DNA of 64,000 nucleotides from Burkholderiaceae bacterium (GCA_019751915.1 JAIEMS010000020.1:1-64000), one strand, 5' to 3'; shown: positions 17,032-27,173, numbered from the stretch's first letter. Notes: a model not told the origin generated them from the sequence alone. Program-made: numbers and translations.

Positions 17032-17501
17032 GAAAGTATTTAACTATTATTTTGATAGCAACAAGTGCTTTCTCAACAAGCGCTAGTGCCGATATTGACC
17101 CCAAAAATTCAATTTCAGCCCCCTCTGCTGCCCCTGCCAGCACTGCGGCCAACGCCACCTGCCCAGCGGGCCACGAGATCGAGCACCGCCAGCTACAAGG
17201 CATTTGGCAGGCCGACATTGAAGGCCAGCCCACCCGTGCGAGGCTGCACCTAGGCCCACACCCCGAGTTAGCCCACAGCGTACGCGGCAGCGTACAACGC
17301 GGCCACAGCACAGCGCAGGTCGCAGGCGACTTGGATGCAGGCGAACTCACGCTGGAAGAATCCGATGATGGCCAACGCATCAGCGCCACGTGGCTGGGCA
17401 CAGTGGTCGAAGGGAGCTGCAACCGAGAAATTCGTGGCGCTTGGTTGCGGGCCGAACCCGAATCGTCCAGCCCTTTTGTGCTGCGCAAACAAACGCCATA
17501 G
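17028..17501 (+). CDS. Secreted protein of unknown function
   Basis: 157 residues. The ATG overlaps the rep stop as ATGA. The N-terminus MRKYLTIILIATSAFSTSASA is a plausible signal peptide. The mature part has a Pro/Ala-rich stretch, a Cys pair (ATCPAGHE and GSCNREI) and a beta-rich domain with RLHLGPHPELAHSVRGSVQR. No family is recognised. The bases encoding the signal peptide lie inside a copy of the GCGCTAG-type intergenic repeat, so the secretion signal may have arisen from repeat DNA. Expression probably depends on coupling to rep. Confidence 0.65.
   Translation: MRKYLTIILIATSAFSTSASADIDPKNSISAPSAAPASTAANATCPAGHEIEHRQLQGIWQADIEGQPTRARLHLGPHPELAHSVRGSVQRGHSTAQVAGDLDAGELTLEESDDGQRISATWLGTVVEGSCNREIRGAWLRAEPESSSPFVLRKQTP
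17043..17097 (+). repeat. GCGCTAG-family intergenic repeat, copy inside a coding start
   Basis: TTTGATAGCAACAAGTGCTT then CTCAACAAGCGCTAGTGCC aligns without gaps over about 45 bases with the copy at 22744 (GATAGCNACAA, TCAACAAGCGCTAG). It encodes most of the predicted signal peptide of the 17028 gene. Confidence 0.6.
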
Positions 17502-17594
17502 ACGGCAGCGCTTTCAATCAACGCAGATTTTCTGGCGTTTATCCTTGGGTCGGCCTAGCATACGTCCGCCACAATCGCGCCACGGAGAACCACC

Positions 17595-18029
17595 ATGGAC
17601 ATGCAATACCAGCTCAAAGCTGACGGCTACTACCTGTACGACATGAACGAAAAGCCCAGCGCTATTACGGGTGAGCGCCGTTTTAAACTCAAAACGGACA
17701 CAGTAGCCATTGCTTTTGACTCCTACACCGGCAAAGTGCATGAACATGGCACTCCGACCCGCATTCACTCTTGGGCCATCAACACCCGCAGGCGCTTGCG
17801 CGCGGCAGGAGCTTTGGATATCGCCAACGACATTGTGGTCATCTCTGGGCCGCTGCCGGTCGAGGAAATCAACAAATGCCTAAAAACAGAAGGCTACGTT
17901 CAAACCCTCTTTAAGCGCTTAGGTAGCCTGCCCAACGCCAGACTAGGCCACCAAGCACCCGCTGACCCGCTTTTGCGCAAAAAAACGGTGTTCGGCAAAA
18001 CCATGAACTTTTTTCGCAAAACCACCTAG
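17595..18029 (+). CDS. Hypothetical protein
   Basis: The 144-residue soluble, basic protein has no signal peptide or membrane helix. It begins MDMQYQLKADGYYLYDMNEK, with a possible internal start at the second Met. The middle has a hydrophobic strand (LDIANDIVVISGPLPVEE), and the C-terminus is Lys/Arg-rich (LLRKKTVFGKTMNFFRK). I do not recognise a domain. It is separated by 93 bases from the secreted protein upstream and converges on the universal stress protein gene. Codon use resembles neighbouring genes, so it looks like a real gene. Confidence 0.6.
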   Translation: MDMQYQLKADGYYLYDMNEKPSAITGERRFKLKTDTVAIAFDSYTGKVHEHGTPTRIHSWAINTRRRLRAAGALDIANDIVVISGPLPVEEINKCLKTEGYVQTLFKRLGSLPNARLGHQAPADPLLRKKTVFGKTMNFFRKTT

Positions 18030-18054
18030 AGCGAATCGGGCAAACGCCCCAGCA

Positions 18055-18534
18055 TCACTCGGGATCGGTAAAGTCTTGCAGACTGGCCTCGGGCAGCGGT
18101 GCATCGAGGTGGTGAACAATCGTGACGGGCACTGGGCTGGCATGGGCCAGTTCTTGCGACACCGAACCGAGCAACGCGCTGGTGATCGCGCCCTTGCCTC
18201 GGGCACCGATCAACACCGCATCGCAGCCGGTGTTTTCGATGATGTCCACCAGCGTGTGCGCCGGATCGCCCACGCCAATCTCGGTTTCGCACTCTAGTCC
18301 GGCCGCTTGGAGGATCGCCAACGCGGGTGCCATCAAGTGCGTAGCCGCTTGGATACTGGCCTGTGCGATCAGATCGGGATCGCGCGAAACCACAATTTCG
18401 TACAAAGTCGCTGGCTCTTGCACATTGGCCAGAACAAAGCGTGCTTGCAGGCCGTTTTGCACCCAGCACAGCGCATGGCGAACCGCGTCCAACGAGAGTT
18501 CCGAGCCATCAATGGCTATGAGGATTTTGAGCAT
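18055..18534 (-). CDS. Universal stress protein, UspA family
   Basis: 159-residue single UspA domain. ATG 18534 is preceded by AGGAAAAGGAAA; an upstream in-frame extension has no support. The fold starts MLKILIAIDGSELSLDAVRH. The ATP-binding signature G-x2-G-x9-G-S is complete (GARGKGAITSALLGSVS), followed by PVPVTIVHH, so it probably belongs to the nucleotide-binding subgroup. It is divergent from tgt with an 82-base gap that may hold both promoters. Physiological role is not defined by sequence. Confidence 0.92.
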   Translation of the reverse strand: MLKILIAIDGSELSLDAVRHALCWVQNGLQARFVLANVQEPATLYEIVVSRDPDLIAQASIQAATHLMAPALAILQAAGLECETEIGVGDPAHTLVDIIENTGCDAVLIGARGKGAITSALLGSVSQELAHASPVPVTIVHHLDAPLPEASLQDFTDPE

Positions 18535-18553
18535 GACGGTTTCCTTTTCCTGA

Positions 18554-19789
<1,236 letters not shown>

Positions 19790-19846
19790 ACAAGAACGCG
19801 GCTAGGGCAGGCTTGTTGGTTTTTGGGCAGCTTTTTGGGAGAAAAA

Positions 19847-21688
19847 ATGGACACGTTCTCGAATATGAAAATCGGCACCAAGCTGATATTGGGCTTTTTA
19901 GCCATATCGGCCATTAGCGCAATCATCGGCGTTTTTGGGCTGCTCAAAGCCGGGCACATCAACGAGTTAAGCAGCTTGATGTACAGCCGAGAGATGGCGG
20001 GCATACGCCAAACCGATGAGTCGAATATCGAGTTCATGGCCGTGACACGCTCAGTTCGCAGCGCCATCATGGCCCCGACCGAAGAACGCCGCGCCACAGA
20101 GTTAAGAGAAGTAGATATCCACCTTGAAAAATCCAAGGCGGCGCTGGCAGCAGCAGAAAAAAACTTCTACACCCCAGCAGGAAAAGCACTTGTTGCTGAG
20201 GCCCGCGCTGCACTGCAAGCCTACGAGACGGCCACCCGAGACACCCTGACCTTGCTGCGAGCCGAGCCTTTGAGCGAAATCCGTGGTTCTACCCAGCACT
20301 TGTTCACCATCGTGCGCCCACTGGCTTACAAAGCCGATGAGCTGATGGCGAAAGTGGTCCAACTCAAACAAGCCAATGCGGCAGAACTCAACAAAGAAAG
20401 CAGTGAGGTTTACAGTTCCATCCAAACCCTGCTGATTACCTTAACCCTTGGCGGCTTGCTGGCCGGTGTTGCCATTGGGGTCATCTTGACGCGGGGTCTG
20501 ACACGCCAACTCGGAGGTGAACCCGCTGATGTGGCTGCCGCTGCCAATGCCATTGCCATGGGCGACTTGAGCAACCGCATCAACACCTCGTCGGCCCAGC
20601 CAGGCAGCGTGGTCTACGCCATGCACGAAATGCAAGAAGCGCTGCGCAAAATTGTTGGCACCGTGCGTACCAGCAGCGACAGCATTGCCAGCGGTGCCAA
20701 CCAAATCTCGACCGGCAACGCCGATTTGTCGCAACGCACCGAACAGCAAGCCAGCAACCTGCAACAAACAGCCGCCTCGATGGAGCAAATCTCCAGCACG
20801 GTGCAAAACAATGCCGATACGGCCCGCCAAGCGACGCAAGTGGCAACCGGGGCCAGCCAAACTGCGGTCAGGGGCGGTCAGGTGATGGAACAAGTCGTCA
20901 CGACGATGGAAGACATCAATGCGGCCTCGCGCAAGATTTCTGACATCATCAGCGTGATCGATGGCATCGCGTTCCAGACCAACATTTTGGCGCTCAACGC
21001 TGCCGTGGAAGCGGCCCGCGCCGGTGAACAAGGCCGTGGCTTTGCCGTGGTCGCCAGCGAAGTACGCAGTTTGGCCGGACGCAGTGCCGAAGCTGCCAAA
21101 GAAATCAAAGCCCTCATTGGTAACAGCGTTGAGAAGGTCGATGCCGGTGGCAAGCTGGTCGATGCTGCCGGGGCCACCATGCAAGAGATCGTCAATCAGG
21201 TCAAGCATGTCACCGATTTGATCAGCGAAATCAGCGCTGCCACCGGCGAGCAAACGATGGGTATCGGCCAAGTCAGCAGCGCAGTGGCGCAACTCGATCA
21301 GGCCACACAGCAAAACGCTGCTTTGGTCGAGAAATCCGCTACCGCCGCCGACGACCTCAACCGGCAAGCCCAGCAATTGGTGCAGGCTGTGGCAGTGTTC
21401 AAACTGGGCCAGCACGATGCCCCACCACCCAGCAGAGCAGCGGCACCCCGGCAGCAAACCAGCAGCGCACCCAAACCGACCAAAGCACTGCCGCCGACAA
21501 CGCCTCCTGCTCCCCCCCGTAGCCGCCCCGCGAGCCCCACCGCCCAGCGCAGTCCAGCGCCAGTAACCCGTCCACCAGCAGCCCGCCCTCCGGCAGCTAG
21601 CAGCGCCAGCCCAGCACGCTCGGCCAAAATGCCGGCCTTGGCCGCGCCATCGAAGTCCAAGCAAGACGATGATTGGGAAAGCTTCTAA
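19847..21688 (+). CDS. Methyl-accepting chemotaxis protein with C-terminal WESF tether
   Basis: Transmembrane chemoreceptor of 613 residues. ATG 19847 follows GGGAG. TM1 is near residues 10-33; a four-helix periplasmic sensor domain (about 34-195) follows, with TM2 near 195-216 ([20 protein letters not shown]), then HAMP and a methylation/signalling coiled coil. The hairpin tip is canonical ([40 protein letters not shown]). A long Ala/Pro linker ends in DDDWESF, a W-E-x-F peptide like the NWETF tail that tethers CheR and CheB. The ligand is not predictable. It lies 6 kb from the che cluster and converges with the next gene, the stop codons overlapping. Confidence 0.95.
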   Translation: MDTFSNMKIGTKLILGFLAISAISAIIGVFGLLKAGHINELSSLMYSREMAGIRQTDESNIEFMAVTRSVRSAIMAPTEERRATELREVDIHLEKSKAALAAAEKNFYTPAGKALVAEARAALQAYETATRDTLTLLRAEPLSEIRGSTQHLFTIVRPLAYKADELMAKVVQLKQANAAELNKESSEVYSSIQTLLITLTLGGLLAGVAIGVILTRGLTRQLGGEPADVAAAANAIAMGDLSNRINTSSAQPGSVVYAMHEMQEALRKIVGTVRTSSDSIASGANQISTGNADLSQRTEQQASNLQQTAASMEQISSTVQNNADTARQATQVATGASQTAVRGGQVMEQVVTTMEDINAASRKISDIISVIDGIAFQTNILALNAAVEAARAGEQGRGFAVVASEVRSLAGRSAEAAKEIKALIGNSVEKVDAGGKLVDAAGATMQEIVNQVKHVTDLISEISAATGEQTMGIGQVSSAVAQLDQATQQNAALVEKSATAADDLNRQAQQLVQAVAVFKLGQHDAPPPSRAAAPRQQTSSAPKPTKALPPTTPPAPPRSRPASPTAQRSPAPVTRPPAARPPAASSASPARSAKMPALAAPSKSKQDDDWESF

Positions 21689-22722
21689 ACGCTAGCTCCA
21701 GTGCCGCAGGCATGGCAAAAGCGCGCAAAGGCGCTTTTGCGCGTACTGCAATGACCACAGCGATCAAACAGGCCGATGCCACAGTGCGGGCAAAAGTCGA
21801 TGCTGGCATCTTTGAGATCAACGGGCCGTTCACAGCCGGGGCACACGCCCTTGGCGAGCCGCGTCAGGGCCACGTCGTAGCTTAATTCTTCGCGGCGCTG
21901 GGCATCGGGCAGTGCCTCGGCCAGCTTCTGGCGCTCCAAATAGCGGTTCAGCGCCAAAATCGCGTAACGCCCCACCAGCGCAGTCACCGCGATGCCCACC
22001 ACGTAACGCACGTAGCCGCCATAGCTGGGCAAATAAGGCACCAGTTCGACAAAAAAAGCGAACAGGGCAAAGAAAATAAACCCCCACACAAACGGCCAGT
22101 AGGTGCTTTGGCGCTGTTTGACAAACAACCATCCAGCCGTTGCCAACAGCGGCAAGGTCAGCGCCAGTCGATACAAAAAGACCCGCAGCTCGACTTTGCG
22201 CCGCTCGGCGTTAAGCCGTGCGTAGCCGGTCGATTCGATTTCACCCAACCGCTGCTGGGCCGCAGCAGCCTTTTGGCGGGCATCGAGTGCAGCCTGTTGT
22301 TGGGCTTGGATCGCTTGTTGGCTCTGGCGCTCGGCATTTTTGAGGGTGTCCAATGCGCGGGTTCGCGCCAACACTTCGGGGTCGTGCTCGGCGCGCTGGG
22401 TCGCGCTGCGCGCCGCCAGCCAGTTGCTGAAGGTTTCGCGCTCGGCTTGGCTGGCGCTGCGGGTTTTGCTGTGCTGCAACTGGGCTTGCTCGAGGGCAGT
22501 TTGGGCCTCCTGTTCGGCTTGGTGGGCCTGCTGCACCTGAGTGCGCAAGCTCTGGACCGCCGGTTTTTCGAGAAAATCATCCAACTGCAGCGGGGTCTCG
22601 ACCTGCGGCAAATCACCCACAATGGTGCCGCCCAAGCCAATCAAAAAGCTGGCAAAGACCAGCGCCACCAACCAAAGGCCTCGGTGGAACCATTTTTCAG
22701 ACAAGCGCAGTGATTTGCCCAT
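21685..22722 (-). CDS. Membrane protein with coiled coil and double zinc ribbon
   Basis: 345 residues. A membrane helix near 14-36 ([20 protein letters not shown]) is followed by an Ala/Gln/Glu-rich coiled coil (about 50-165), then three or four hydrophobic segments ([60 protein letters not shown]). A cytoplasmic tail carries four CxxC knuckles (CPGC, CPHC, CGHC, CHAC), a double zinc ribbon. I know similar proteins as uncharacterised in Burkholderiales. Zinc binding is inferred from the Cys pattern; function is unknown. It converges with the receptor gene with overlapping stops. Confidence 0.75.
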   Translation of the reverse strand: MGKSLRLSEKWFHRGLWLVALVFASFLIGLGGTIVGDLPQVETPLQLDDFLEKPAVQSLRTQVQQAHQAEQEAQTALEQAQLQHSKTRSASQAERETFSNWLAARSATQRAEHDPEVLARTRALDTLKNAERQSQQAIQAQQQAALDARQKAAAAQQRLGEIESTGYARLNAERRKVELRVFLYRLALTLPLLATAGWLFVKQRQSTYWPFVWGFIFFALFAFFVELVPYLPSYGGYVRYVVGIAVTALVGRYAILALNRYLERQKLAEALPDAQRREELSYDVALTRLAKGVCPGCERPVDLKDASIDFCPHCGIGLFDRCGHCSTRKSAFARFCHACGTGASV

Positions 22723-22743
22723 CGTGCTCTCCTTGGAATTTAA

Positions 22744-22800
22744 TTGCTATATTTTTAATAGCTACAAATGATTGATCATCAAGCGCTAGCAGCCTATTTG
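22744..22800 (+). repeat. GCGCTAG-family intergenic repeat
   Basis: TGCTATATTTTTAATAGCTA contains a GCTAT/ATAGC inverted repeat, then ATTGATCATCAAGCGCTAGC. It lies between the stop of the DUF2145 gene and the start of the zinc-ribbon gene and is the cleanest copy of this family here. Confidence 0.7.
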
Positions 22801-22804
22801 ATGC

Positions 22805-23632
22805 TTAATTGGGCTGTAACACCACCGGTGCAGCCGCTAACTGGCTGCGCTGCATCCAAACCAGCACCGAATCAACCGTCACCGTGTCAATTCGGCCCGC
22901 AAACCGCTGGGCTGGTGGGTGGTCATCAAACGCAATATTGGCCGAGCCGACACGCGCACCCATGCGCGAGAGCGGGCCAATTTTCAGCGTCGTCGGCACA
23001 TAGCCCTTGAACTGCAACCACGCATGCGACTGATCGCGGCTACGGATGCTGGTCGGCTCCATCGCTGCGGCCAAAGTCTCTATGGCCCACTGGTTCGATT
23101 GCTGGTAGCGCTGGCCCCATACATAGCTGACCATGCTGTAGGGCTGGTGTTGCAACAGCCGTGCTTGGGCGTTGTCTTGGAGCACTGCCAGCAGGTGCTG
23201 TTGCACCGCCGGTGTGGGCACCGCCCACACCGCTTCGTAGCGCCACAGATCGTCCAGAAAAAACTCGCCCAAACCTTGCCGGTACAACTGCCCGACCGCT
23301 GTACCGCAATCGTTGAGTTTATGCACTACACGCCACGGGCCTTCCGGGGTTTTGTAGGCCCAGCCCATGTGCGAGTAACGCAAACCATAGCGCCCCAAGT
23401 CTTGCCCCGCACGGGCCAGCAGCACCACCTGTGTACCTGCACGGGCATGCTGCGCATCCAATGCGGCGCTGGTGCGCTGGGCTAAGTCCATACCTTTCTC
23501 GATCGTTTGCGGTGCCGGTGGACGCGCACCAGCGCATGAACGCCCCGCGTGGGCTGGCGTACCCGCCAACAATGCTGTCAGCAGCAGGCATACACCCGCC
23601 AAAATGGTCTTGGTACCGTGCATGGTGACCAT
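22805..23632 (-). CDS. DUF2145 family secreted protein
   Basis: 275 residues. The start directly follows the stop of the upstream gene (TAGATG), implying translational coupling; ATG 23623 is an alternative. The signal peptide is TKTILAGVCLLLTALLAGTPAHA, with cleavage after AHA. The mature domain matches DUF2145: VVLLARAGQDLGRYGLRYSH, MGWAYKTPEGPWRVVHKLND, then YSMVSYVWGQRYQQSNQWAI and FDDHPPAQRFAGRIDTVTVD. Its many polar conserved residues and Cys near the start suggest a periplasmic enzyme-like fold, but no activity is known to me. It pairs with the small gene upstream. Confidence 0.85.
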   Translation of the reverse strand: MVTMHGTKTILAGVCLLLTALLAGTPAHAGRSCAGARPPAPQTIEKGMDLAQRTSAALDAQHARAGTQVVLLARAGQDLGRYGLRYSHMGWAYKTPEGPWRVVHKLNDCGTAVGQLYRQGLGEFFLDDLWRYEAVWAVPTPAVQQHLLAVLQDNAQARLLQHQPYSMVSYVWGQRYQQSNQWAIETLAAAMEPTSIRSRDQSHAWLQFKGYVPTTLKIGPLSRMGARVGSANIAFDDHPPAQRFAGRIDTVTVDSVLVWMQRSQLAAAPVVLQPN

Positions 23633-24100
23633 CTACAAACGCTCGTTGTGCAACAAAGACCGGCCCAGCGCATTGGGGATAAAGGCCAACACCTCGCCCG
23701 CCACCGACAGCACCACCCCCGTGCCTATGACACTGCAAGCGACCACAGTGCCCACACCTTGGGCCGCAGACAAAGCGCCACGGCCCAACACTTCAACGCT
23801 GGCTTGCGCGCCATCTGAAGCACGTTCGAGCACATACACCGTACCCACCGCCGACACGTGTACCGCCTGAACCGTCAGCACAGCACCGGCCACCGACAGC
23901 GCAGCGGGCAATGCCACCACCACAGCCCCCGCTGCTACCACAGAACCGACCGAGGCCGCAGCCCCCACCACCGAAGCCACCGGCAGCAGCGACACTGCGA
24001 CCGAGGCTTCACTTTGGGCCTGTGCAGGCAGCGCCAGCACAGACAAGGCACCGGCCAGCAGCAAACAACGCAGTGCGGTATGGGACAGAAAATTTTTCAT
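23633..24100 (-). CDS. Secreted hydrophobic protein of unknown function, paired with DUF2145
   Basis: 155 residues from ATG 24100, which follows AGGAGAAAACC. The signal peptide is MKNFLSHTALRCLLLAGALSVLALPAQAQ. The mature part is strikingly rich in Val, Ala, Ser and Gly with few charges (SVAVSLLPVASVVGAAASVG and similar), so it probably inserts into or lies on a membrane. It ends LGRSLLHNERL, and its stop abuts the DUF2145 start. No domain is recognised. Coupling suggests joint work with the DUF2145 protein. Confidence 0.75.
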   Translation of the reverse strand: MKNFLSHTALRCLLLAGALSVLALPAQAQSEASVAVSLLPVASVVGAAASVGSVVAAGAVVVALPAALSVAGAVLTVQAVHVSAVGTVYVLERASDGAQASVEVLGRGALSAAQGVGTVVACSVIGTGVVLSVAGEVLAFIPNALGRSLLHNERL

Positions 24101-24125
24101 GGTTTTCTCCTGCAATGGCGCAAGC

Positions 24126-24614
24126 TCAGTCGGGCGTTTGGATGGATGCCTGTGCCGCGTCGCGGCGACCTTGCAGGCGTGCTGCGAGCAAATCGGCCTC
24201 GTGGCGGTCGCGCAGCATTTTTGCCAAGGTGAAAGCCGTGGTGATGAGGTAAAGCCAGCTCACACCCAGAAACGATTTGTAGGTGGCGTTGATATCCATC
24301 CCGAGCAAACCCCACCCGGTCAATCCCACTGCCACCGCAAAGCCACCCCAAACGACGACCCGCCACAAGGGGGCATCGCCCCCGCCGCCCCGGCGTGCGC
24401 CTTGGTTATCGCGGACAAACTTAGACAGGCCAAACACTGCCGTCAGGCAAAAGACATAGCCCATCACCATAAAGGCCTGTTCCAAGTGCTGACCGGGCAA
24501 CCAAGCCAAGCCGGTGGCGCACAAGAACACTGCAATGCAAAACGACACCCAAACCTGTAACTGCCAGGCACGGGTGTCGCGTTGCACAACGAAGGGGGTA
24601 GCGGACTGGTTCAT
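24126..24614 (-). CDS. YiaA/YiaB-like inner membrane protein
   Basis: 162 residues with four membrane helices arranged as two YiaAB two-helix repeats. The first has WQLQVWVSFCIAVFLCATGL, AWLPGQHLEQAFMVMGYVF, then FGLSKFVRDNQ; the second has WGGFAVAVGLTGWGLLGMD, then ITTAFTLAKMLRDRHEADL. The repeated FxLxKxxRD ending is the family mark. It lies 25 bases upstream of the DUF2145-linked gene on the same strand, so the three may be one transcript. Function in E. coli YiaA/YiaB is poorly defined. Confidence 0.85.
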   Translation of the reverse strand: MNQSATPFVVQRDTRAWQLQVWVSFCIAVFLCATGLAWLPGQHLEQAFMVMGYVFCLTAVFGLSKFVRDNQGARRGGGGDAPLWRVVVWGGFAVAVGLTGWGLLGMDINATYKSFLGVSWLYLITTAFTLAKMLRDRHEADLLAARLQGRRDAAQASIQTPD

Positions 24615-24734
24615 GGCGGGCCTCTCAAAGTGGCTGTGGAGATAAGCCCTATGGTGCCCGCCGGCCCGAAAAATGCCCCTTCTTTTATCGCTCAGTGGCG
24701 CTTTGAGCGCTTCAGAGTATCGTCAGAAGATACT

Positions 24735-27071
24735 TTAGTCGGCTGGGCCAGCCACCCACGATTGCACTGCACTGGCATTGCTGTCTACACCGGGGGCAGC
24801 GCCTTCGGTCTGCACAGCCTTGCCTGCTGTCCAAGTGGCCTTGAGGGCAACACCGCTGTAAGCAGCCGCGCCTTGCAGCAAGATGTAGTAAGCACCGGCT
24901 TTGGGAGCAGACAAGGTGCATTTTTCGGCGTTGCCTTGCAGATAAGGGCTGCAATCAAAGCTGGTGGTGGTGGGGGTAGCGCCAGCCTTGACGTACAAAT
25001 CGACATCACCGGTACCACCCGAAGTTGCTATCACCAAATTACGCCCGCCAGCAGGCACTTGAATCGTAAAGACATTGGCACTGCCTGCAGCACCGGAAAG
25101 CCCAGTAGCCTCACCCAGCGTCACTGTAGGACTAACTGTCGAGTTGAACGTGGCTGTCACGTTGGCCGAGGTGGTTCCGGCAGCTACGGTACAGGTCGTC
25201 GTGCCGGTGCAAGCGCCACTCCAACCGGCAAAGCTGCTGCCAGTAGCAGGCAAGGCACTCAACACGACGCTGCTGGTCGTTGGAAAGCTCACCGACGCAC
25301 CGCCGCAAGCGGCATCACAGTTGATGCTGCTGGGAATGCTCTGCACCGTACCGCTGCCCGCACCGGCCTTGGCCAAGGTAAGCAAACGGTTGGTTTGTGC
25401 AGCGGCAAAATTGGCGGTAACGCTGCGTGCAGCGGCCATCGTGACCGAGCACGTATTGACCGTGCCGGTGCAACTGCCGCCCCATCCGGTAAAAGAGCTG
25501 CCGCTGGGGGCCGTGGCCGTCAAAGTGACAACCGTGTTGGCTGCATAGTTCTCGGTGCAGTCGGCGCCGCAGCTAATGCCAGCGGGCGAGCTATCCACCG
25601 TACCGGCACTGGCACTGGTACCCGTACCAGCCTTACTGACTGTCAAAGCGTAAGTCGTGCTGGGCGCGGTGGTATCAGCGGGCAAGAACTGCTGTGCTGA
25701 TGTCTGCATGACTGCGCCCACACGGCTTGGATTGACACCATAAGGGTGACCGTCGCCAAAGGTAAAGCTGATGTTGCCCATGCCCGGCGACAACGTATGG
25801 CAGTAACTCATGATCGTGCCATTTTTTTGTCCGCCAATGCCCCCTGTGGTCGCATTGGTACCAGGCAATACCCCGGGTTTATTCGCACCACCCAATTGGG
25901 TTACGCATTGGCCGGTGGTCGATGAATAACAGCAGTCAATAGCGCCGCCTACTTTAGAGCCAATAGACGGATTATCAAACGCATGGGTATGCTCTGAACC
26001 AAAAGCATGGCCAATTTCATGGGCCACCACTACCGCATCCCAAACAATTTGCGGATTACTGGGTGTAAATGCGCCACTAATATTGCCGCTCACGCCGTAG
26101 GCATAGCTTGGTTCATTCAGTGTACCTAAATAAGCAACACCACCGCCTGCATTTTTACCGCTCAACAAATGGACATGGTGGCGTGGCACGGAGGCCTTTG
26201 CTGTCGCATTCCAGTTGCTTCTCAGCTCATTCAACATACTGCTGGTGCTGGTTTGCGTCCAAGGGTCTGCAGCAGTATTGTAAATGTTGAGCTGTTTAAT
26301 TAAAAATCGAGCGCCGATTTCCTGCTGGTATTTTGCGCTGATATAAGCAAAAAGATCAGATGCATAATTCGATGCGGTCGTTGTATTGTTAAACTTTTGG
26401 TAAAACTCGTAGTCCGTCTCTACAATCAGGTCAGCCCTTCTGAGGGGGCCAGTCGGGGCCGCCTTCAGATGGGACTGCGCCTCGATTTGGTTGTTAATCA
26501 TCTTGCGGAAATCTTCAGCCAAGGCTGTATGATTTTTGCTGATAAATTTTGAGTCTACTTCGCAAGAAAATTCTCTGTCGATAAAATCAACCGATTGATT
26601 GACTTTTCTAGAAGATTCAGATTGGGCACGCACATTCGATGCGGGGCGCACCTCATTCAAAATCACTTGATCACCCCGGTGAATAATACTCCGAACTTCA
26701 CCTTTTTCGTCCATGACAAAAAAGACAAAACTCTTGTCTTCGCCATCCAATTTTCCAGAAAAATAGGCACGGGGGGCAGGCTTGACTACCCGAACCATGT
26801 CTCCGGTTTGAACAACCAGTTCCGTTTGGTCATCAGTCACCTCCATTTTTTGAAGGTCCATACTGACAAATGGGGCACTGTCGTCGTTGATTTTCATATT
26901 CTCTAGGCGCACAGATCCGCCCGGAGACAATGAAAAAATCTTTTCGATGTCGGCAGTCGAGGGAGAATATCCCGGTTTCATATCCATAGAAACCTGAGAA
27001 AAAGCATACCCTTGAGACAGTAGCACCGAAAAAATCAAAAGATTTTTAATTTTTTTTGGTTTTTTAAACAT
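24735..27071 (-). CDS. Secreted reprolysin-like zinc metalloprotease
   Basis: The 778-residue exported protease starts at ATG 27071, with GGGATGGG upstream. A basic, AT-rich start (MFKKPKKIKNLLIFSVLL) forms the signal peptide. A propeptide-like region (about 30-200) precedes a zincin domain with HEIGHAFGSEHTH (about 350-362), matching HExxHxxGxxH of M12B-type metzincins, and a downstream GTIMSYCH Met-turn. Two Cys-containing InlB-type beta repeats follow (about 474-560 and 560-643; SGSSFTGWGGSCTGT and TGSSFAGWSGACTGT), then a PPC domain (about 655-745, NLVIATSGGTGDVDLYVKAG). The 5' half is much more AT-rich than the 3' half and than neighbours, suggesting mosaic or acquired origin. Substrate is unknown. 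Confidence 0.88.
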   Translation of the reverse strand: MFKKPKKIKNLLIFSVLLSQGYAFSQVSMDMKPGYSPSTADIEKIFSLSPGGSVRLENMKINDDSAPFVSMDLQKMEVTDDQTELVVQTGDMVRVVKPAPRAYFSGKLDGEDKSFVFFVMDEKGEVRSIIHRGDQVILNEVRPASNVRAQSESSRKVNQSVDFIDREFSCEVDSKFISKNHTALAEDFRKMINNQIEAQSHLKAAPTGPLRRADLIVETDYEFYQKFNNTTTASNYASDLFAYISAKYQQEIGARFLIKQLNIYNTAADPWTQTSTSSMLNELRSNWNATAKASVPRHHVHLLSGKNAGGGVAYLGTLNEPSYAYGVSGNISGAFTPSNPQIVWDAVVVAHEIGHAFGSEHTHAFDNPSIGSKVGGAIDCCYSSTTGQCVTQLGGANKPGVLPGTNATTGGIGGQKNGTIMSYCHTLSPGMGNISFTFGDGHPYGVNPSRVGAVMQTSAQQFLPADTTAPSTTYALTVSKAGTGTSASAGTVDSSPAGISCGADCTENYAANTVVTLTATAPSGSSFTGWGGSCTGTVNTCSVTMAAARSVTANFAAAQTNRLLTLAKAGAGSGTVQSIPSSINCDAACGGASVSFPTTSSVVLSALPATGSSFAGWSGACTGTTTCTVAAGTTSANVTATFNSTVSPTVTLGEATGLSGAAGSANVFTIQVPAGGRNLVIATSGGTGDVDLYVKAGATPTTTSFDCSPYLQGNAEKCTLSAPKAGAYYILLQGAAAYSGVALKATWTAGKAVQTEGAAPGVDSNASAVQSWVAGPAD

Positions 27072-27173
27072 GATAAAACCCATCCCTTAAAATAGTACCC
27101 AAAACACTGTCATATCGTGCTTTAAGATGATGACAATCATGCTACTACGCACCCCTTAGAAGTTCCATCATTC

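Noticed and set aside
20441-21664. Long reverse frame opposite the chemoreceptor gene
   Set aside because: The receptor on the other strand has full domain structure; this reverse frame is a by-product of its GC-rich codons.
24582-25700. Long forward frame opposite the C-terminal part of the metalloprotease gene
   Set aside because: It is Gly/Thr/Arg-rich and mirrors the repetitive Ala/Ser/Thr coding on the other strand; it has no recognisable domain.
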